Positions 45,011-53,543 of a stretch of DNA of 64,000 nucleotides are shown piece by piece. The notes under the pieces are model-generated. The model was not told the origin of the DNA. It saw only the letters and a program-made list of their open reading frames with translations, and ran no database searches. A program made the translations under genes and the position numbers. Within the stretch, counting starts at the first letter, position 1. Each line of letters opens with the position of its first letter. This DNA is from Dactylosporangium sp040689395. GTDB lineage: Bacteria > Actinomycetota > Actinomycetes > Mycobacteriales > Micromonosporaceae. The stretch spans positions 148,444 to 212,443 of the forward strand of contig NZ_JBFAZX010000011.1 in assembly GCF_040689395.1 (NCBI RefSeq), written 5' to 3'.

Positions 45011-45865
45011 TCACTCCTTCATCGATCCGTTCGCACCGCTCAGCGCGGCAAGGCGGATCAAGCGCTCGGCCTGCGTGAAGATCGGGCCGTCGACCATCCG
45101 GCCCTCGAACGTCGTCACACCACGGTCCGCGCCGACGTGGGCCAGCAGCCGCTGCGCCCAGGCGAGTCGCTCGGCACTGGGCCGGTAAGCGGCCCGGATC
45201 ACCGCCACCTGCGAGGGGTGGATCGCCACGGTGGCGTCGAAGCCGACCGCCACCGCGTCCTCGCACTCGGTGGCCAGCCCCTCGGTGTCGGCGATGTCCA
45301 TGTGGACCGCGTCGAGCGCGAGCAGGCCGCACGCCTTGGCCGCGACCAGGGAACGGGAGCGGGCATAGCGGGCGACGTCACGGTAGCCGCCGTCCGCCCG
45401 CCGGCTCGAGGTTCCGCCCATGCTCGCCACGAGGTCGTCCGCGCCCCACATGAGACCGATCACGTTCGGCACCTCGGCGAGCGCGCCCACCCACTCGATA
45501 CCTCGAGCTGTCTCGACCAGCGCGATGACTGCGCACCCCAGCGCGCAAGCGTCGTCGGGGCGCTCGGCCTTGGCCAGCATGACCCGCGGCAGGGACAGCT
45601 CGGCGATGAGATGCACGTCGGCGGCGTGCTCCGCACTGTCGGCGCCGTTGATCCGCACCACCGTCCGCTCAGGATCGAACGTTCCGCAACGGACGAGTCC
45701 GCGCAGCGCGTCGCGGGCCTCGTACTTGCGATCAGGCGCGACGGCGTCCTCGAGGTCCACGATGACCACGTCGGCCGCGGCAAGCGCCTTGGTGTAGCGA
45801 TCGGGACGGTCCGCGGGACAGAAGAGCCAACCCGGGCCGGGCTGCCAGTCGGTCTGCTCACTCAT
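45011..45865 (-). CDS. CitE-like HpcH/HpaI-family acyl-CoA lyase
   Basis: A 284-residue TIM-barrel lyase. WLFCPADRPDRYTKALAAAD at the start, VIVDLEDAVAPDRK (metal and CoA region), TVVRINGADS, IALVETARGIEWVGALAEV and the C-terminal HPSQVAVIRAAY are family blocks. In mycobacteria the CitE-like enzyme of this operon (Rv2498c) cleaves 3-hydroxyacyl-CoAs such as (R)-HMG-CoA, fitting leucine or itaconate breakdown. The start ATG overlaps the maoC stop. Confidence 0.9.
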   Translation of the reverse strand: MSEQTDWQPGPGWLFCPADRPDRYTKALAAADVVIVDLEDAVAPDRKYEARDALRGLVRCGTFDPERTVVRINGADSAEHAADVHLIAELSLPRVMLAKAERPDDACALGCAVIALVETARGIEWVGALAEVPNVIGLMWGADDLVASMGGTSSRRADGGYRDVARYARSRSLVAAKACGLLALDAVHMDIADTEGLATECEDAVAVGFDATVAIHPSQVAVIRAAYRPSAERLAWAQRLLAHVGADRGVTTFEGRMVDGPIFTQAERLIRLAALSGANGSMKE

Positions 45866-46368
45866 CGGGGTGCCATCCTGACCAGGGTGTTGCGCGTCGC
45901 CATCGCCACGACGCCTCCGTGCTGGTTGCGGGCGATGTGTTGAAGGGTCACCACGCCCTCACCCGGGCGGCTGGAGGAGGGGCGCTTGTCCAGCACGTGG
46001 GTCTCGGCGTACAGCGTGTCCCCGTGGCGCACGGGCGCCGGGAACTTCACCTCGGTGAAGCCGAGGTTGGCCACGATCGTGCCCTGGGTCAGCTGCGCCA
46101 CCGAAAGCCCGACCAACGTCGAAAGGGTGAACATCGAGTTCACCAGGCGCTCGTGGAACGGCGGCTGCTGCCCGCTCTCGTGCGCGTCCAGATGAAGCGG
46201 CTGGGTGTTCATCGTCAGCGTCGTGAACAACACGTTGTCTGCCTCGGTGACCGTCCGGCCGGGCCGGTGCTCGTAGATGGTGCCGACCTCGAACTCCTCG
46301 AACCACAGTCCACGCTGCACGATCCGCTTAGGCTGCTCGTCGCTCGGCTGCATTGTCGTGTCACTCAT
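45862..46368 (-). CDS. MaoC-family enoyl-CoA hydratase
   Basis: A 168-residue single-hotdog hydratase. The motif RTVTEADNVLFTTLTMNTQP followed by LHLD is the hydratase 2 catalytic region (Asp/His), and VNSMFTLSTLVGLSVAQLTQ follows. It would hydrate the enoyl-CoA made by the acyl-CoA dehydrogenase that, in related loci, precedes it. Here only a remnant of that dehydrogenase is left directly upstream. It is the first intact gene of the operon. Confidence 0.92.
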   Translation of the reverse strand: MSDTTMQPSDEQPKRIVQRGLWFEEFEVGTIYEHRPGRTVTEADNVLFTTLTMNTQPLHLDAHESGQQPPFHERLVNSMFTLSTLVGLSVAQLTQGTIVANLGFTEVKFPAPVRHGDTLYAETHVLDKRPSSSRPGEGVVTLQHIARNQHGGVVAMATRNTLVRMAPR

Positions 46369-46375
46369 AGTGCTC

Positions 46376-46519
46376 CCTCCACCGGAAGGCCGAGGCCGCG
46401 GGCGTTCAGCATCCGCTGGACATCTGACTGGGGAAGTGCTGGTCCCTGTCCCACTGCGCGACGTGGGGCGCGATCCGCTCCTCGGCGAAGTCGCGAACGA
46501 CGCGACGGAAGGTCCTCAT
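46376..46519 (-). pseudogene. acyl-CoA dehydrogenase N-terminal fragment
   Basis: From an ATG at 46519 the minus strand reads MRTFRRVVRDFAEERIAPHV then AQWDRDQHFP, the first helix of acyl-CoA dehydrogenases. After a frameshift it gives RGLGLPVEG, the next family block, and then runs into the maoC start. All of the middle and C-terminal domains are missing here. With the C-terminal fragment at 41.0-41.4 kb it frames the carboxylase operon. Confidence 0.65.
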
Positions 46520-46807
46520 GATCTAGACAAGTCGCACTCAACCGAGCCTCTCCCTTATGTCAAGATCATCGAACTGCGTACAAGGTCCGGGACCGGTACA
46601 CCTAGCGCCCGTACCAGCAGCCGCCAACCGTCCCGCCCGACGGCATCCCGTTGATGTGAGCAACCCGTGACCCTCCCATGATGTGCGACCGGCGGTAGGA
46701 GATGAAGTCGGCCGACATAAAGGGGCCGCTGAACGTCGACTTCACAGCCTCAAATCCTGCAGGTCGAGCGGCTGCCCGTGAACGAAGCAGTCACGACCTC
46801 CTGTGCA
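46520..46807. other. gene-free boundary between the GC-rich part and the lower-GC island
   Basis: No reading frame with coding character was found. Base composition drops within this interval and stays lower to the right edge. The leucine-operon promoter must lie here or in the fragment just left of it, but I see no convincing -35/-10 pair. Confidence 0.5.
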
Positions 46808-47977
46808 TCACACCGAGCCCGTGCAGCGAATATCGAGCTGATCTTTAATCACATCGCTGTCAGCCCCGCGGGCGGCAGGAGCAGATCTCACTGAACCCGG
46901 CGTCCTACTCAACTTGATGGGAATCCCCACTCCTTGATATTCCGGAAGAGTGACAACCATCGAACGGTGCTGAGCTTGCGCCGACAGCAGTGCATCAGCG
47001 ACCGTGTTTACAGGAGAGGCGGCAACTCCGCGCTCCAAAAGCGTCTCACTCAGCGCCTCAGCCCGCCACGGAGCAATAAGAGCACGCAATGCGCTGCGTA
47101 GCGCCACAACATTAGCTAGGCGATCACGGTTCGATCGATAATCTGCCGCCTCGGCAAGTTCATGAGCGCCGAGCACCTCGCAAAGGACAGTAAACTGCCT
47201 ATCGTTCGCCGCACCAATAAAGATGGGTCCTGAACGAGTAGCGAAGCTCTCATATGGAGCTATACCCGGATGCGCACCTCCGGTACGAACAGGGAGCGCA
47301 CCGGTTCCAAGCCAGCCAGAGGAATGCGGCATCAAGAGACTGATGGCAGTATCAATGAGGGTACAGTCGACGAGTTGCCCTAGCCCGGAACGCGCCCGCT
47401 CATTCAAAGCTAGAAGAATGCCAGAAAATGCGTGTAGACCAGTCACGATATCAACAATCGGCACACCGATGCGAAGCGGTTGACCATCGGCCTCCCCGTT
47501 AACACTCATCAGTCCGCCGTATGCTTGAAGAGCGGCATCATACCCGGGCATCCCGCCCAGAGGGCCGTCTACGCCGAACCCTGTAATCTGACAGTAGATC
47601 AGCTTAGGATACCGGTCGGCCAGGACTTCCTCGTAGCTGAATCCCCACTTAGCCATGGTGCCGACTTTGAAGTTTTCAACGACAACATCCGCCGTCTCCA
47701 GTAGGTCCCACAGGACCGCCCTTCCGGCATCAGACGAAAGATCAAGGCAGATATTCCGCTTGTTACGATTGAGAGCCTCAAAATAGGCGCTCCTCCCGTC
47801 GCGAAGGTACGGGCCGAAAGTACGGGTCTCATCGCCCGCTGGACCTTCAACCTTTATGACGGTCGCACCGTGGTCTCCGAGCATCTGCGTGCAATAAGGT
47901 CCCGCCAAAACTCTCGACAAATCTAAGACTCTTAGACCACTCAGCGCCTCACAATTGTCATCCGCCGAACCTAACAT
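46808..47977 (-). CDS. CaiB/BaiF-family (class III) CoA-transferase
   Basis: A 389-residue enzyme. Typical blocks are LSGLRVLDLSRVLAGPYCTQ, LGDHGATVIKVEGPAGDETR, FEALNRNKRNICLDL and GGMPGYDAALQAYGGL, where the aspartate is the catalytic residue that forms the mixed anhydride. It moves CoA from a donor thioester to a carboxylic acid and so activates the island's substrate or an intermediate. ATG at 47977 has AAGGA eight bases upstream. The in-frame ATG at 48028 lacks a ribosome site. It is the last gene of the island's minus-strand run. Confidence 0.92.
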   Translation of the reverse strand: MLGSADDNCEALSGLRVLDLSRVLAGPYCTQMLGDHGATVIKVEGPAGDETRTFGPYLRDGRSAYFEALNRNKRNICLDLSSDAGRAVLWDLLETADVVVENFKVGTMAKWGFSYEEVLADRYPKLIYCQITGFGVDGPLGGMPGYDAALQAYGGLMSVNGEADGQPLRIGVPIVDIVTGLHAFSGILLALNERARSGLGQLVDCTLIDTAISLLMPHSSGWLGTGALPVRTGGAHPGIAPYESFATRSGPIFIGAANDRQFTVLCEVLGAHELAEAADYRSNRDRLANVVALRSALRALIAPWRAEALSETLLERGVAASPVNTVADALLSAQAQHRSMVVTLPEYQGVGIPIKLSRTPGSVRSAPAARGADSDVIKDQLDIRCTGSV

Positions 47978-48145
47978 ACCGTGCCATCCTTGGGAGCAAT
48001 CTACCCGGGACAGATCCGGGCAGCTCATGGTTGATCCGCAGCAGCTATTGCCTACGGGACCTGCGCGTGCGAATGCACGTGAAGCCGACTAAATCTTCGA
48101 TTCTATCTACTCGCACAAAGCTCCGCGACTCCACGAAGCACCAAG

Positions 48146-48213
48146 CTTCCGCACGCGCGTGCGGAAGAGACAGCGTCCTTCCGCACGCGCGCGCAGAATG
48201 AATAGACAGCGTC
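48146..48213. repeat. imperfect tandem repeat containing a 22-bp palindrome
   Basis: Unit one (48146-48177) opens with the perfect 22-bp palindrome CTTCCGCACGC/GCGTGCGGAAG and ends in GACAGCGTC. Unit two (48178-48213) repeats CTTCCGCACGCGCG and GACAGCGTC with a changed middle. It lies between the cupin stop and the CoA-transferase start. The palindrome may act as a terminator or a binding site. Confidence 0.55.
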
Positions 48214-48242
48214 TTACGCTTAGCTACGGCGCAGTGCCACTC

Positions 48243-48701
48243 TCAGCCTTGACTTACACTCATGTCGACAGTTTCGGCACCCAGGCTCTGCTCGCCGACC
48301 AGGTTCTCCTGGACAAATTTCCAGTCGAGAATAAGCGTCACATTATCATCGTCATCAAGAAACTCGACCGGCCCGAAGAAGTGTGCGAATACGACGGTCT
48401 CGATCTTCGTGTTCGTTGCCTCGTGGAGCACACCAAGTGGCTCGTACGCGTAACCACCCTCCCGGACAACGCCGGCGCGGTACTCGACCTCTCCCTTGAT
48501 GACATAAAAGTCGATCGCGGCCTTGTGGAAGTGCCGAGTGAACTGAGACCCTGGGTCGAGCTTGAGAAGGCAGGCCCACATACCCGTCTCCGGACTGATA
48601 TACACGACCTTAACCCAGGTGCCCGGGCCGAACGGATGCCACGGCATCTCATTTGCCTGAACCATAATATCTTTCGCCGTAGTCGTCTGGGACTGGTTCA
48701 C
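48243..48701 (-). CDS. cupin-domain protein related to 2,4'-dihydroxyacetophenone dioxygenase
   Basis: A 152-residue single-cupin protein. The metal motif is FTRHFHKAAIDFYVIKGEVE (two histidines and a later glutamate) and the second motif is GVLHEATNT with its histidine. The N-terminal ANEMPWHPFGPGTWVKVVYI and the LDDDDNVTLILDW block recall the iron dioxygenase that cleaves 2,4'-dihydroxyacetophenone and related beta-dicarbonyl cleavage enzymes. Oxidative C-C cleavage in the island's pathway is plausible; an isomerase role cannot be excluded. Confidence 0.8.
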   Translation of the reverse strand: MNQSQTTTAKDIMVQANEMPWHPFGPGTWVKVVYISPETGMWACLLKLDPGSQFTRHFHKAAIDFYVIKGEVEYRAGVVREGGYAYEPLGVLHEATNTKIETVVFAHFFGPVEFLDDDDNVTLILDWKFVQENLVGEQSLGAETVDMSVSQG

Positions 48702-48845
48702 TTCACTACCTCCTGAACGATGACTTGTGCATTAGGACCTTGTTGCTCTGCGACTCGTGCGGCCTGAGGGCCGAGCCGATGCCGAGGCGATCGAAGCATT
48801 CTGTATGCCTTCCTGCCGTCAGCCTTACACCTGTATCGCAAACTC

Positions 48846-49820
48846 CTAGATGCTCGCGCCAATGCGCTCGAGCTTCTGCAATGATCGGAGCTTCTCTGGC
48901 CTTGGCCGGTCAGGGAATGACTGCCCCCAGTTGATGTACGGAACCTCCCCCACGTAGATGCTCCCCTTACTGTCAACCGCTATACCATGCGGGGCCATAA
49001 ACTCTCCATCGCCGACCCCGGGTCCGTCAGCGCCACCCAAGCGAGATATGACCCTTCCATCCGAATCCATTATCGAGATCCTGGGGCCAAGGTTTTTATA
49101 CCTAAGGTTCGCCATCAAGGCGGGGCCAAGCTCGCCAACGATGAAAAGCGACTCGTCGCCATCTAGATAGTGTACGAGCGCGCAAGGTCTATGGAGATCA
49201 TGCCACTGGGTCTCGTATTTGCCGTCCGCCGAGAACACCTGAATTCGATGATTCTCTCTATCTGCGACATAAACCCAACCATCCGCGTCAACCACAATAT
49301 TGTGAACGAGGTTGAATTCTCCCGGACCGGTTCCCGGCTTACCCCACGATGTCAGTAGCTTGCCGTCCGGGGCAAACTTGTGCACGGCCGCATTTCCGTA
49401 TCCATCCGCGACGTAAATCGCACCGTCCTCGGCCACAGCAGTATGAGTGCACCGATGGAATGGGACACCGGACATGAACGCTGAGGCTTTCCCGGGAACC
49501 CCGAGCGTCAAAAGAAGTTTCCCCGACGTGGTGAACTTTCGTACGGTGTGGTCACCGTCATCCGTGCACAGCAGGTTGCCATCGGCATCGATGCTTAGAC
49601 CGTGCGGCCGGCTAAAGATACCTTCGCCCCAAGAGGTAACGAAGTTCCCTCTGCTGTCGAAGACCATCATGGGGCGCGTTCCCCGATTGAAGACATAGAC
49701 ATAGTCATCGCGGTCGACCGCAACTGAACCGACATCGGTGAACTCATAGTCCTCCGGCAGCTTCACCCAGTCATCGATGACGCGATAGCTGTACTTTCCG
49801 TCACCGAGCACGGTTGACAT
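48846..49820 (-). CDS. NHL-repeat six-bladed beta-propeller protein
   Basis: A 324-residue protein built of repeating NHL blades, for example GSVAVDRDDYVYVFNRGTRP, HGLSIDADGNLLCTDDGDHT and HNIVVDADGWVYVADRENHR. It resembles the peptidyl-alpha-hydroxyglycine alpha-amidating lyase-like and SMP-30-like propellers that occur in bacterial degradation clusters, where lyase or lactonase activity is supposed. No signal peptide is visible, so it is cytoplasmic. There are 144 bases to the cupin gene downstream. Confidence 0.85.
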   Translation of the reverse strand: MSTVLGDGKYSYRVIDDWVKLPEDYEFTDVGSVAVDRDDYVYVFNRGTRPMMVFDSRGNFVTSWGEGIFSRPHGLSIDADGNLLCTDDGDHTVRKFTTSGKLLLTLGVPGKASAFMSGVPFHRCTHTAVAEDGAIYVADGYGNAAVHKFAPDGKLLTSWGKPGTGPGEFNLVHNIVVDADGWVYVADRENHRIQVFSADGKYETQWHDLHRPCALVHYLDGDESLFIVGELGPALMANLRYKNLGPRISIMDSDGRVISRLGGADGPGVGDGEFMAPHGIAVDSKGSIYVGEVPYINWGQSFPDRPRPEKLRSLQKLERIGASI

Positions 49821-49895
49821 AACAAGCTCCTATCTACCGCGAAATGTTTCTGCCTATCATGTTCCGCTAGGGCGCGCCGCACCAAGTAGGCCCGT

Positions 49896-50666
49896 TCAGG
49901 GCATAGCTGTCGCCGATGCAATGGGGAGTTTGGCGAATTCTCCGCGTAGGCCGGCCTCAAGAAGTGGTGCGTCCGCGCACACAGTCACCATGCGAAAGCC
50001 CTCGCCTGCCCGGCCGAGCGCCTGCTCTCCGCTGCTGCACTGAATACCGGCAACTACATCGTGCTGCGCGCACAGCCGCCTGATGGCCTCGATACCATCA
50101 GCGTGAGGGCCGGGCAATGAGGCGAGCGTCGGAGGTCCGCCGAGTGCGATTGAAAGATCCGCCGGCCCAATGTACACGCCGTCAAGGCCTGCCACTGAAC
50201 ATATTGACTCTGCATTTCTCAAACCCGCTTCGGATTCAATCATTACCAGGCAAATAGCGGACGGCAGGGCATCCGAGTTATTGTGACCCCCACCGTAGCC
50301 TCGCAATCCTCCGAAGCTTCGGTTGCCTGTAGGCGGGTATCGGCAGGCGCTGACGGCTCGAGCAGCGCCGTCAGCATCCTCGACCATGGGCACGATTACG
50401 CCATCCGCTCCGGCGTCCAGCGATTTACCAATCCAGCTAGGATCGTTATGTGGGACCCGTACAAATATCGTCACCTCGGTCCGCGCTGCAGCTTGAATGC
50501 AGCTCAGAACTCCTTCGTATCCCATGAAGCCGTGTTGCGCATCCAAACATATATAATCGAACGGCGCAAGAGCCATCACTGCGGCGATGTACGGTGAGCC
50601 CGTGACGCACCAAGCGCCGTAAGCACACTCCTTCGCGGCCCAACGCATCTGGAGGCGACTACCCAT
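49896..50666 (-). CDS. HpcH/HpaI-family class II aldolase
   Basis: A 256-residue TIM-barrel aldolase. The metal-binding glutamate lies in LVMIESEAGLRNAESI, the aspartate in GPADLSIALGG, and FDYICLDAQHGFMGYEGVL supplies the conserved Asp/His. HpaI-type enzymes split 4-hydroxy-2-oxoacids into pyruvate and an aldehyde. In this island it would be a late cleavage step feeding pyruvate or an aldehyde to central metabolism. Its start overlaps the end of the SnoaL-like gene by eight bases. Confidence 0.9.
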   Translation of the reverse strand: MGSRLQMRWAAKECAYGAWCVTGSPYIAAVMALAPFDYICLDAQHGFMGYEGVLSCIQAAARTEVTIFVRVPHNDPSWIGKSLDAGADGVIVPMVEDADGAARAVSACRYPPTGNRSFGGLRGYGGGHNNSDALPSAICLVMIESEAGLRNAESICSVAGLDGVYIGPADLSIALGGPPTLASLPGPHADGIEAIRRLCAQHDVVAGIQCSSGEQALGRAGEGFRMVTVCADAPLLEAGLRGEFAKLPIASATAMP

Positions 50667-51153
50667 TGTTAAGCGCCCGTTCCGCCTCGTCGATCAGTGG
50701 GGACGAATTGGAAGGACGTTGTGCAACCGGTAGAACCGGCGAACTTGCCGCGTCAAAGTCAATGTTTCTTGACTGTATGAGCCATCTTCCGTCTTCCAAC
50801 ACGAGCATGTCGCGGTTCATTGCGGTCGAGTGGACCTGGGAACCATCATCCGTCGTTACGATGAGCGTCATGTACGAGAGCACAGTGGCGGAATCAAGGG
50901 TGTGATCCCTAAGGATGAAGTTGCTAAGTACATGTCGTAATCTTGCTTCGCCGCGCAGAGTCTTTCGAGCCTCGAAGCGTTCAAGCAGGCGGGACCTACC
51001 GACGACCGGGCCATCGACAACAGTACCTCGCACCGAAGTGGTCAGGGTTGCCCCTTCAGTGAACAATTCGGCGCACCCCTGAGCATCCTGAACGTCAGTA
51101 CGCAAAGCCAATTCGATGACAACATCGAAGATATCTAGCCGAGAGGAAACCAT
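50659..51153 (-). CDS. SnoaL-like / nuclear transport factor 2 fold protein
   Basis: A 164-residue alpha-beta barrel protein: ALRTDVQDAQGCAELFTEGA at the start (helix and first strand), a central LRHVLSNFILRDHTLDSATV and VLEDGRWLIQSRNIDF at the end. This is the ketosteroid-isomerase/SnoaL/scytalone-dehydratase superfamily, with roles from isomerisation to dehydration. It overlaps the aldolase gene, so the two are co-expressed. Confidence 0.82.
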   Translation of the reverse strand: MVSSRLDIFDVVIELALRTDVQDAQGCAELFTEGATLTTSVRGTVVDGPVVGRSRLLERFEARKTLRGEARLRHVLSNFILRDHTLDSATVLSYMTLIVTTDDGSQVHSTAMNRDMLVLEDGRWLIQSRNIDFDAASSPVLPVAQRPSNSSPLIDEAERALNNG

Positions 51154-51327
51154 ACATTTCTCCTAAAAAGACTAGATGGGGCTGCCATGCTCATCCGGGG
51201 TTGAAGTCTGTCCATCCGGCTCTCATCGCGCCTGCAACTGGTGCCAGTCCTAGCGCAAACTATTACAGCTGGAGCGAGCGAGCCGGGCCTACCTTGGCCT
51301 CGCGGCGATCCGTGGCAGAGACAACCA

Positions 51328-51819
51328 TCACGGCACCAGACGCCAAAACTTACTCGTATGAAAGACAAGCGGCCGAATGGCGTGGTCGGCGTCAAGCTCG
51401 TGTACACGCATCACAACGATGTCGTGGTCGCCGGCCACATGGGTCGCTTCGATGCTGCAGTCAAGCCAGGCGATAGCCCCGTCCAGGAACACCGCCCCGT
51501 CCGGCGTAGCACGCCAGGTAAGACCCGCGAACCGGTCCCGACCGCGGGAGGACAGTTGGCGGCACGCCTGCTGTTGATCGTCGGCGAGCATGCTCACCCC
51601 GAGACGGCGTGCTTCGCGTATGAGCGGCCACGTCTCGGACGAATGCGCGATACACACCGAGACGAGCGGAGGCTCCAAGGAGACCGAAGTATATGAGCTG
51701 ACAGAGATTCCGAGCGGGAGCCCGTCCACACACGCGGCGATCGCGATGACCCCCGAGGGGAACGCGCCGAAGACTTGCCTCAGCCGGGCTGAATCACTTT
51801 GCTCAGTCAACGGAGACAC
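51328..51819 (-). CDS. flavin reductase domain protein (HpaC-like)
   Basis: A 163-residue flavin reductase: VFGAFPSGVIAIAACVDGLP, SVSSYTSVSLEPPLVSVCIA and RFAGLTWRATPDGAVFLDGA are family blocks. Such proteins supply FMNH2 or FADH2 to a two-component monooxygenase. No matching oxygenase gene lies in the island as visible. GTG at 51819 is chosen, with GGAG about ten bases upstream; GTG at 51852 is possible. The small upstream gene overlaps it by 13 bases. Confidence 0.87.
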   Translation of the reverse strand: MSPLTEQSDSARLRQVFGAFPSGVIAIAACVDGLPLGISVSSYTSVSLEPPLVSVCIAHSSETWPLIREARRLGVSMLADDQQQACRQLSSRGRDRFAGLTWRATPDGAVFLDGAIAWLDCSIEATHVAGDHDIVVMRVHELDADHAIRPLVFHTSKFWRLVP

Positions 51820-52058
51820 CCCACGGACGTCTCCACGACCCCTAGGTGACACTCGTAGATGCTGCCTCCGTTCTTAGGCCCATGGGTGACCAGATCGCCG
51901 TGGTGCCGCATCGCATTGCTCAGACCGGAGCTCTGTCTGGGCGAAACGATGAGACCTGGGGCCGTACTACAGTCGAACGCCGTGAGCGCTTCCGACACCC
52001 CGCCCGGTTTCAGCCCCCATGTCCGCGAACGGGTGACTGCCTGGTACTTCATCTCCAT
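51807..52058 (-). CDS. small hypothetical protein upstream of the flavin reductase
   Basis: An 83-residue frame (MEMKYQAVTRSRTWGLKPGG and later MRHHGDLVTHGPKNGGSIYE) with AGGGAG before its ATG and an overlapping end with the flavin reductase gene. No family recognised. The 130-base gap to the binding-protein gene upstream and the lack of any other frame make a real small gene plausible but unproven. Confidence 0.42.
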   Translation of the reverse strand: MEMKYQAVTRSRTWGLKPGGVSEALTAFDCSTAPGLIVSPRQSSGLSNAMRHHGDLVTHGPKNGGSIYECHLGVVETSVGCLR

Positions 52059-52191
52059 CTCTAACTCCCTCGCGTCATCGACCCACACAGCGCCGGTCGC
52101 GATTCCGGAGATCCCCTCCGGCCTACACAGCAGCAGTGCCGCGCTATTGCGCTCGCCAGAGCAGTCCCAGCTGAGTAGTAATCAACACAAG

Positions 52192-53427
52192 CTAGCTAGC
52201 GCATACCTTCGGCACACCCGACACTCGCCATTTCCCAGCCTCGAGCACTTGGAAGAATCCGCACTTGTTGCCGCCGAAGTCGCCGCCAGAGGCGGTCCAT
52301 GTCACAGGCGCAACCAGGCCGCCTACGTCGGTCGTTCCAAGCTTTACAAGCGCATTTACGATGTCGGCGGAAGTGACCGTCTCGCCGAACTCGGCAGAGG
52401 CCTGCTTCAGCATCATACCGAAGACCCAGTTCGTCCAACCTGCGTCACCCAGCGATCCGCCACTGGCATACTGGCTCACCGCGGCGATATATTCCTTTGC
52501 CTGCGGACTAGGATCCGTGACGTTCCAGGGCACTGCCGCGGCCGTCTGCTCGGTAAGCGTGACCGAGTGAGGAATCTGCGAAATGTCGGTGGTAGAGGTA
52601 TTCAGATTATTCGGAATAAAGATATGCGGATTCCATCCCTGTCGGGCGGACGCCTGTGAGAAACTCACAATGCCAGGCGAAGATAGCATGACCAGGACTG
52701 CCTGAGCGCCGGCGTCCCTCGCCGCAATAACCTGTGCCGTATAGTCTGGCGCGCTCAGTGATACAGCTGCCGTATAAGCCACCTCAAGCCCAAGTGTCTT
52801 GGCGCTTGACTGAAAGGCACTTCCAATGCTGGCGCACCCGGGTGACTCCTTGCAGTACATCACCGCGACCTTCTTCGTATCCGGGTACAGCGTATGGACA
52901 GCCTGCGCATAGATAGCCCCCTGCAGTGCGGGCGGCGCGCCGAGGATGTACACACCTGTCGCCAGGTTGTCACTCAACCCAGGAAGTCCGGATAAGATCG
53001 GAATATTCTTGCGCTCTGCATATGGCATGATCGTCGACGTTGCTACATTCGTCGCCAGACCGAAGAGCGCAACAACACGATCTTTCTCTACGAGCTTCTG
53101 GACGGCCGTTAGGCCACCAGCCGGCGTGCCCTGCGTATCTGCATAGAAGATCTTTACGGGATGGCCGTTCAGCCCGCCATTAGCATTGACCCACCCAGCC
53201 CATGCCTGCACTCCCGACTTGGCGTTCGCGACCGCTGCGCCAAGCGGCCCAGTGGCGTCAATAATTTGGCCTAGACGGATCTCAGACTTCGTCAGCCCTG
53301 ATCCTGAGCTGTTGCCCGTCCCACCGCCTGCTGAGGACCCGCCAGAGCTGCCACAAGCGCTTACAGCTAGCATCATGCTGGCCGCCGCTGCAACCAGAGC
53401 TCCTGCTCTCCACTGTATACGTCGCAT
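52192..53427 (-). CDS. ABC transporter substrate-binding lipoprotein, branched-chain amino acid/amide type
   Basis: A 411-residue type I periplasmic-binding-fold lipoprotein. The signal ends in AVSAC (lipid-anchored cysteine 25), followed by a Gly/Ser linker and LTKSEIRLGQIIDATGPLGA. LPGLSDNLATGVYILGAPPA and VAVMYCKESPGCASIGSAF are family-like. In catabolic islands such proteins usually bind aromatic or branched acids. It belongs with the LivF, LivHM and LivG genes upstream. AGGA lies upstream of the ATG. Confidence 0.92.
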   Translation of the reverse strand: MRRIQWRAGALVAAAASMMLAVSACGSSGGSSAGGGTGNSSGSGLTKSEIRLGQIIDATGPLGAAVANAKSGVQAWAGWVNANGGLNGHPVKIFYADTQGTPAGGLTAVQKLVEKDRVVALFGLATNVATSTIMPYAERKNIPILSGLPGLSDNLATGVYILGAPPALQGAIYAQAVHTLYPDTKKVAVMYCKESPGCASIGSAFQSSAKTLGLEVAYTAAVSLSAPDYTAQVIAARDAGAQAVLVMLSSPGIVSFSQASARQGWNPHIFIPNNLNTSTTDISQIPHSVTLTEQTAAAVPWNVTDPSPQAKEYIAAVSQYASGGSLGDAGWTNWVFGMMLKQASAEFGETVTSADIVNALVKLGTTDVGGLVAPVTWTASGGDFGGNKCGFFQVLEAGKWRVSGVPKVCAS

Positions 53428-53543
53428 TGCTTGCCACCATTCCTGACCAATTTATTGTTCGGATGGGCACATCTAACTCAAGACGACTCATCGAAACGGG
53501 AACTGTTACAATTGGAATGCGCCAGGCGATGCCGTCACCGTCT

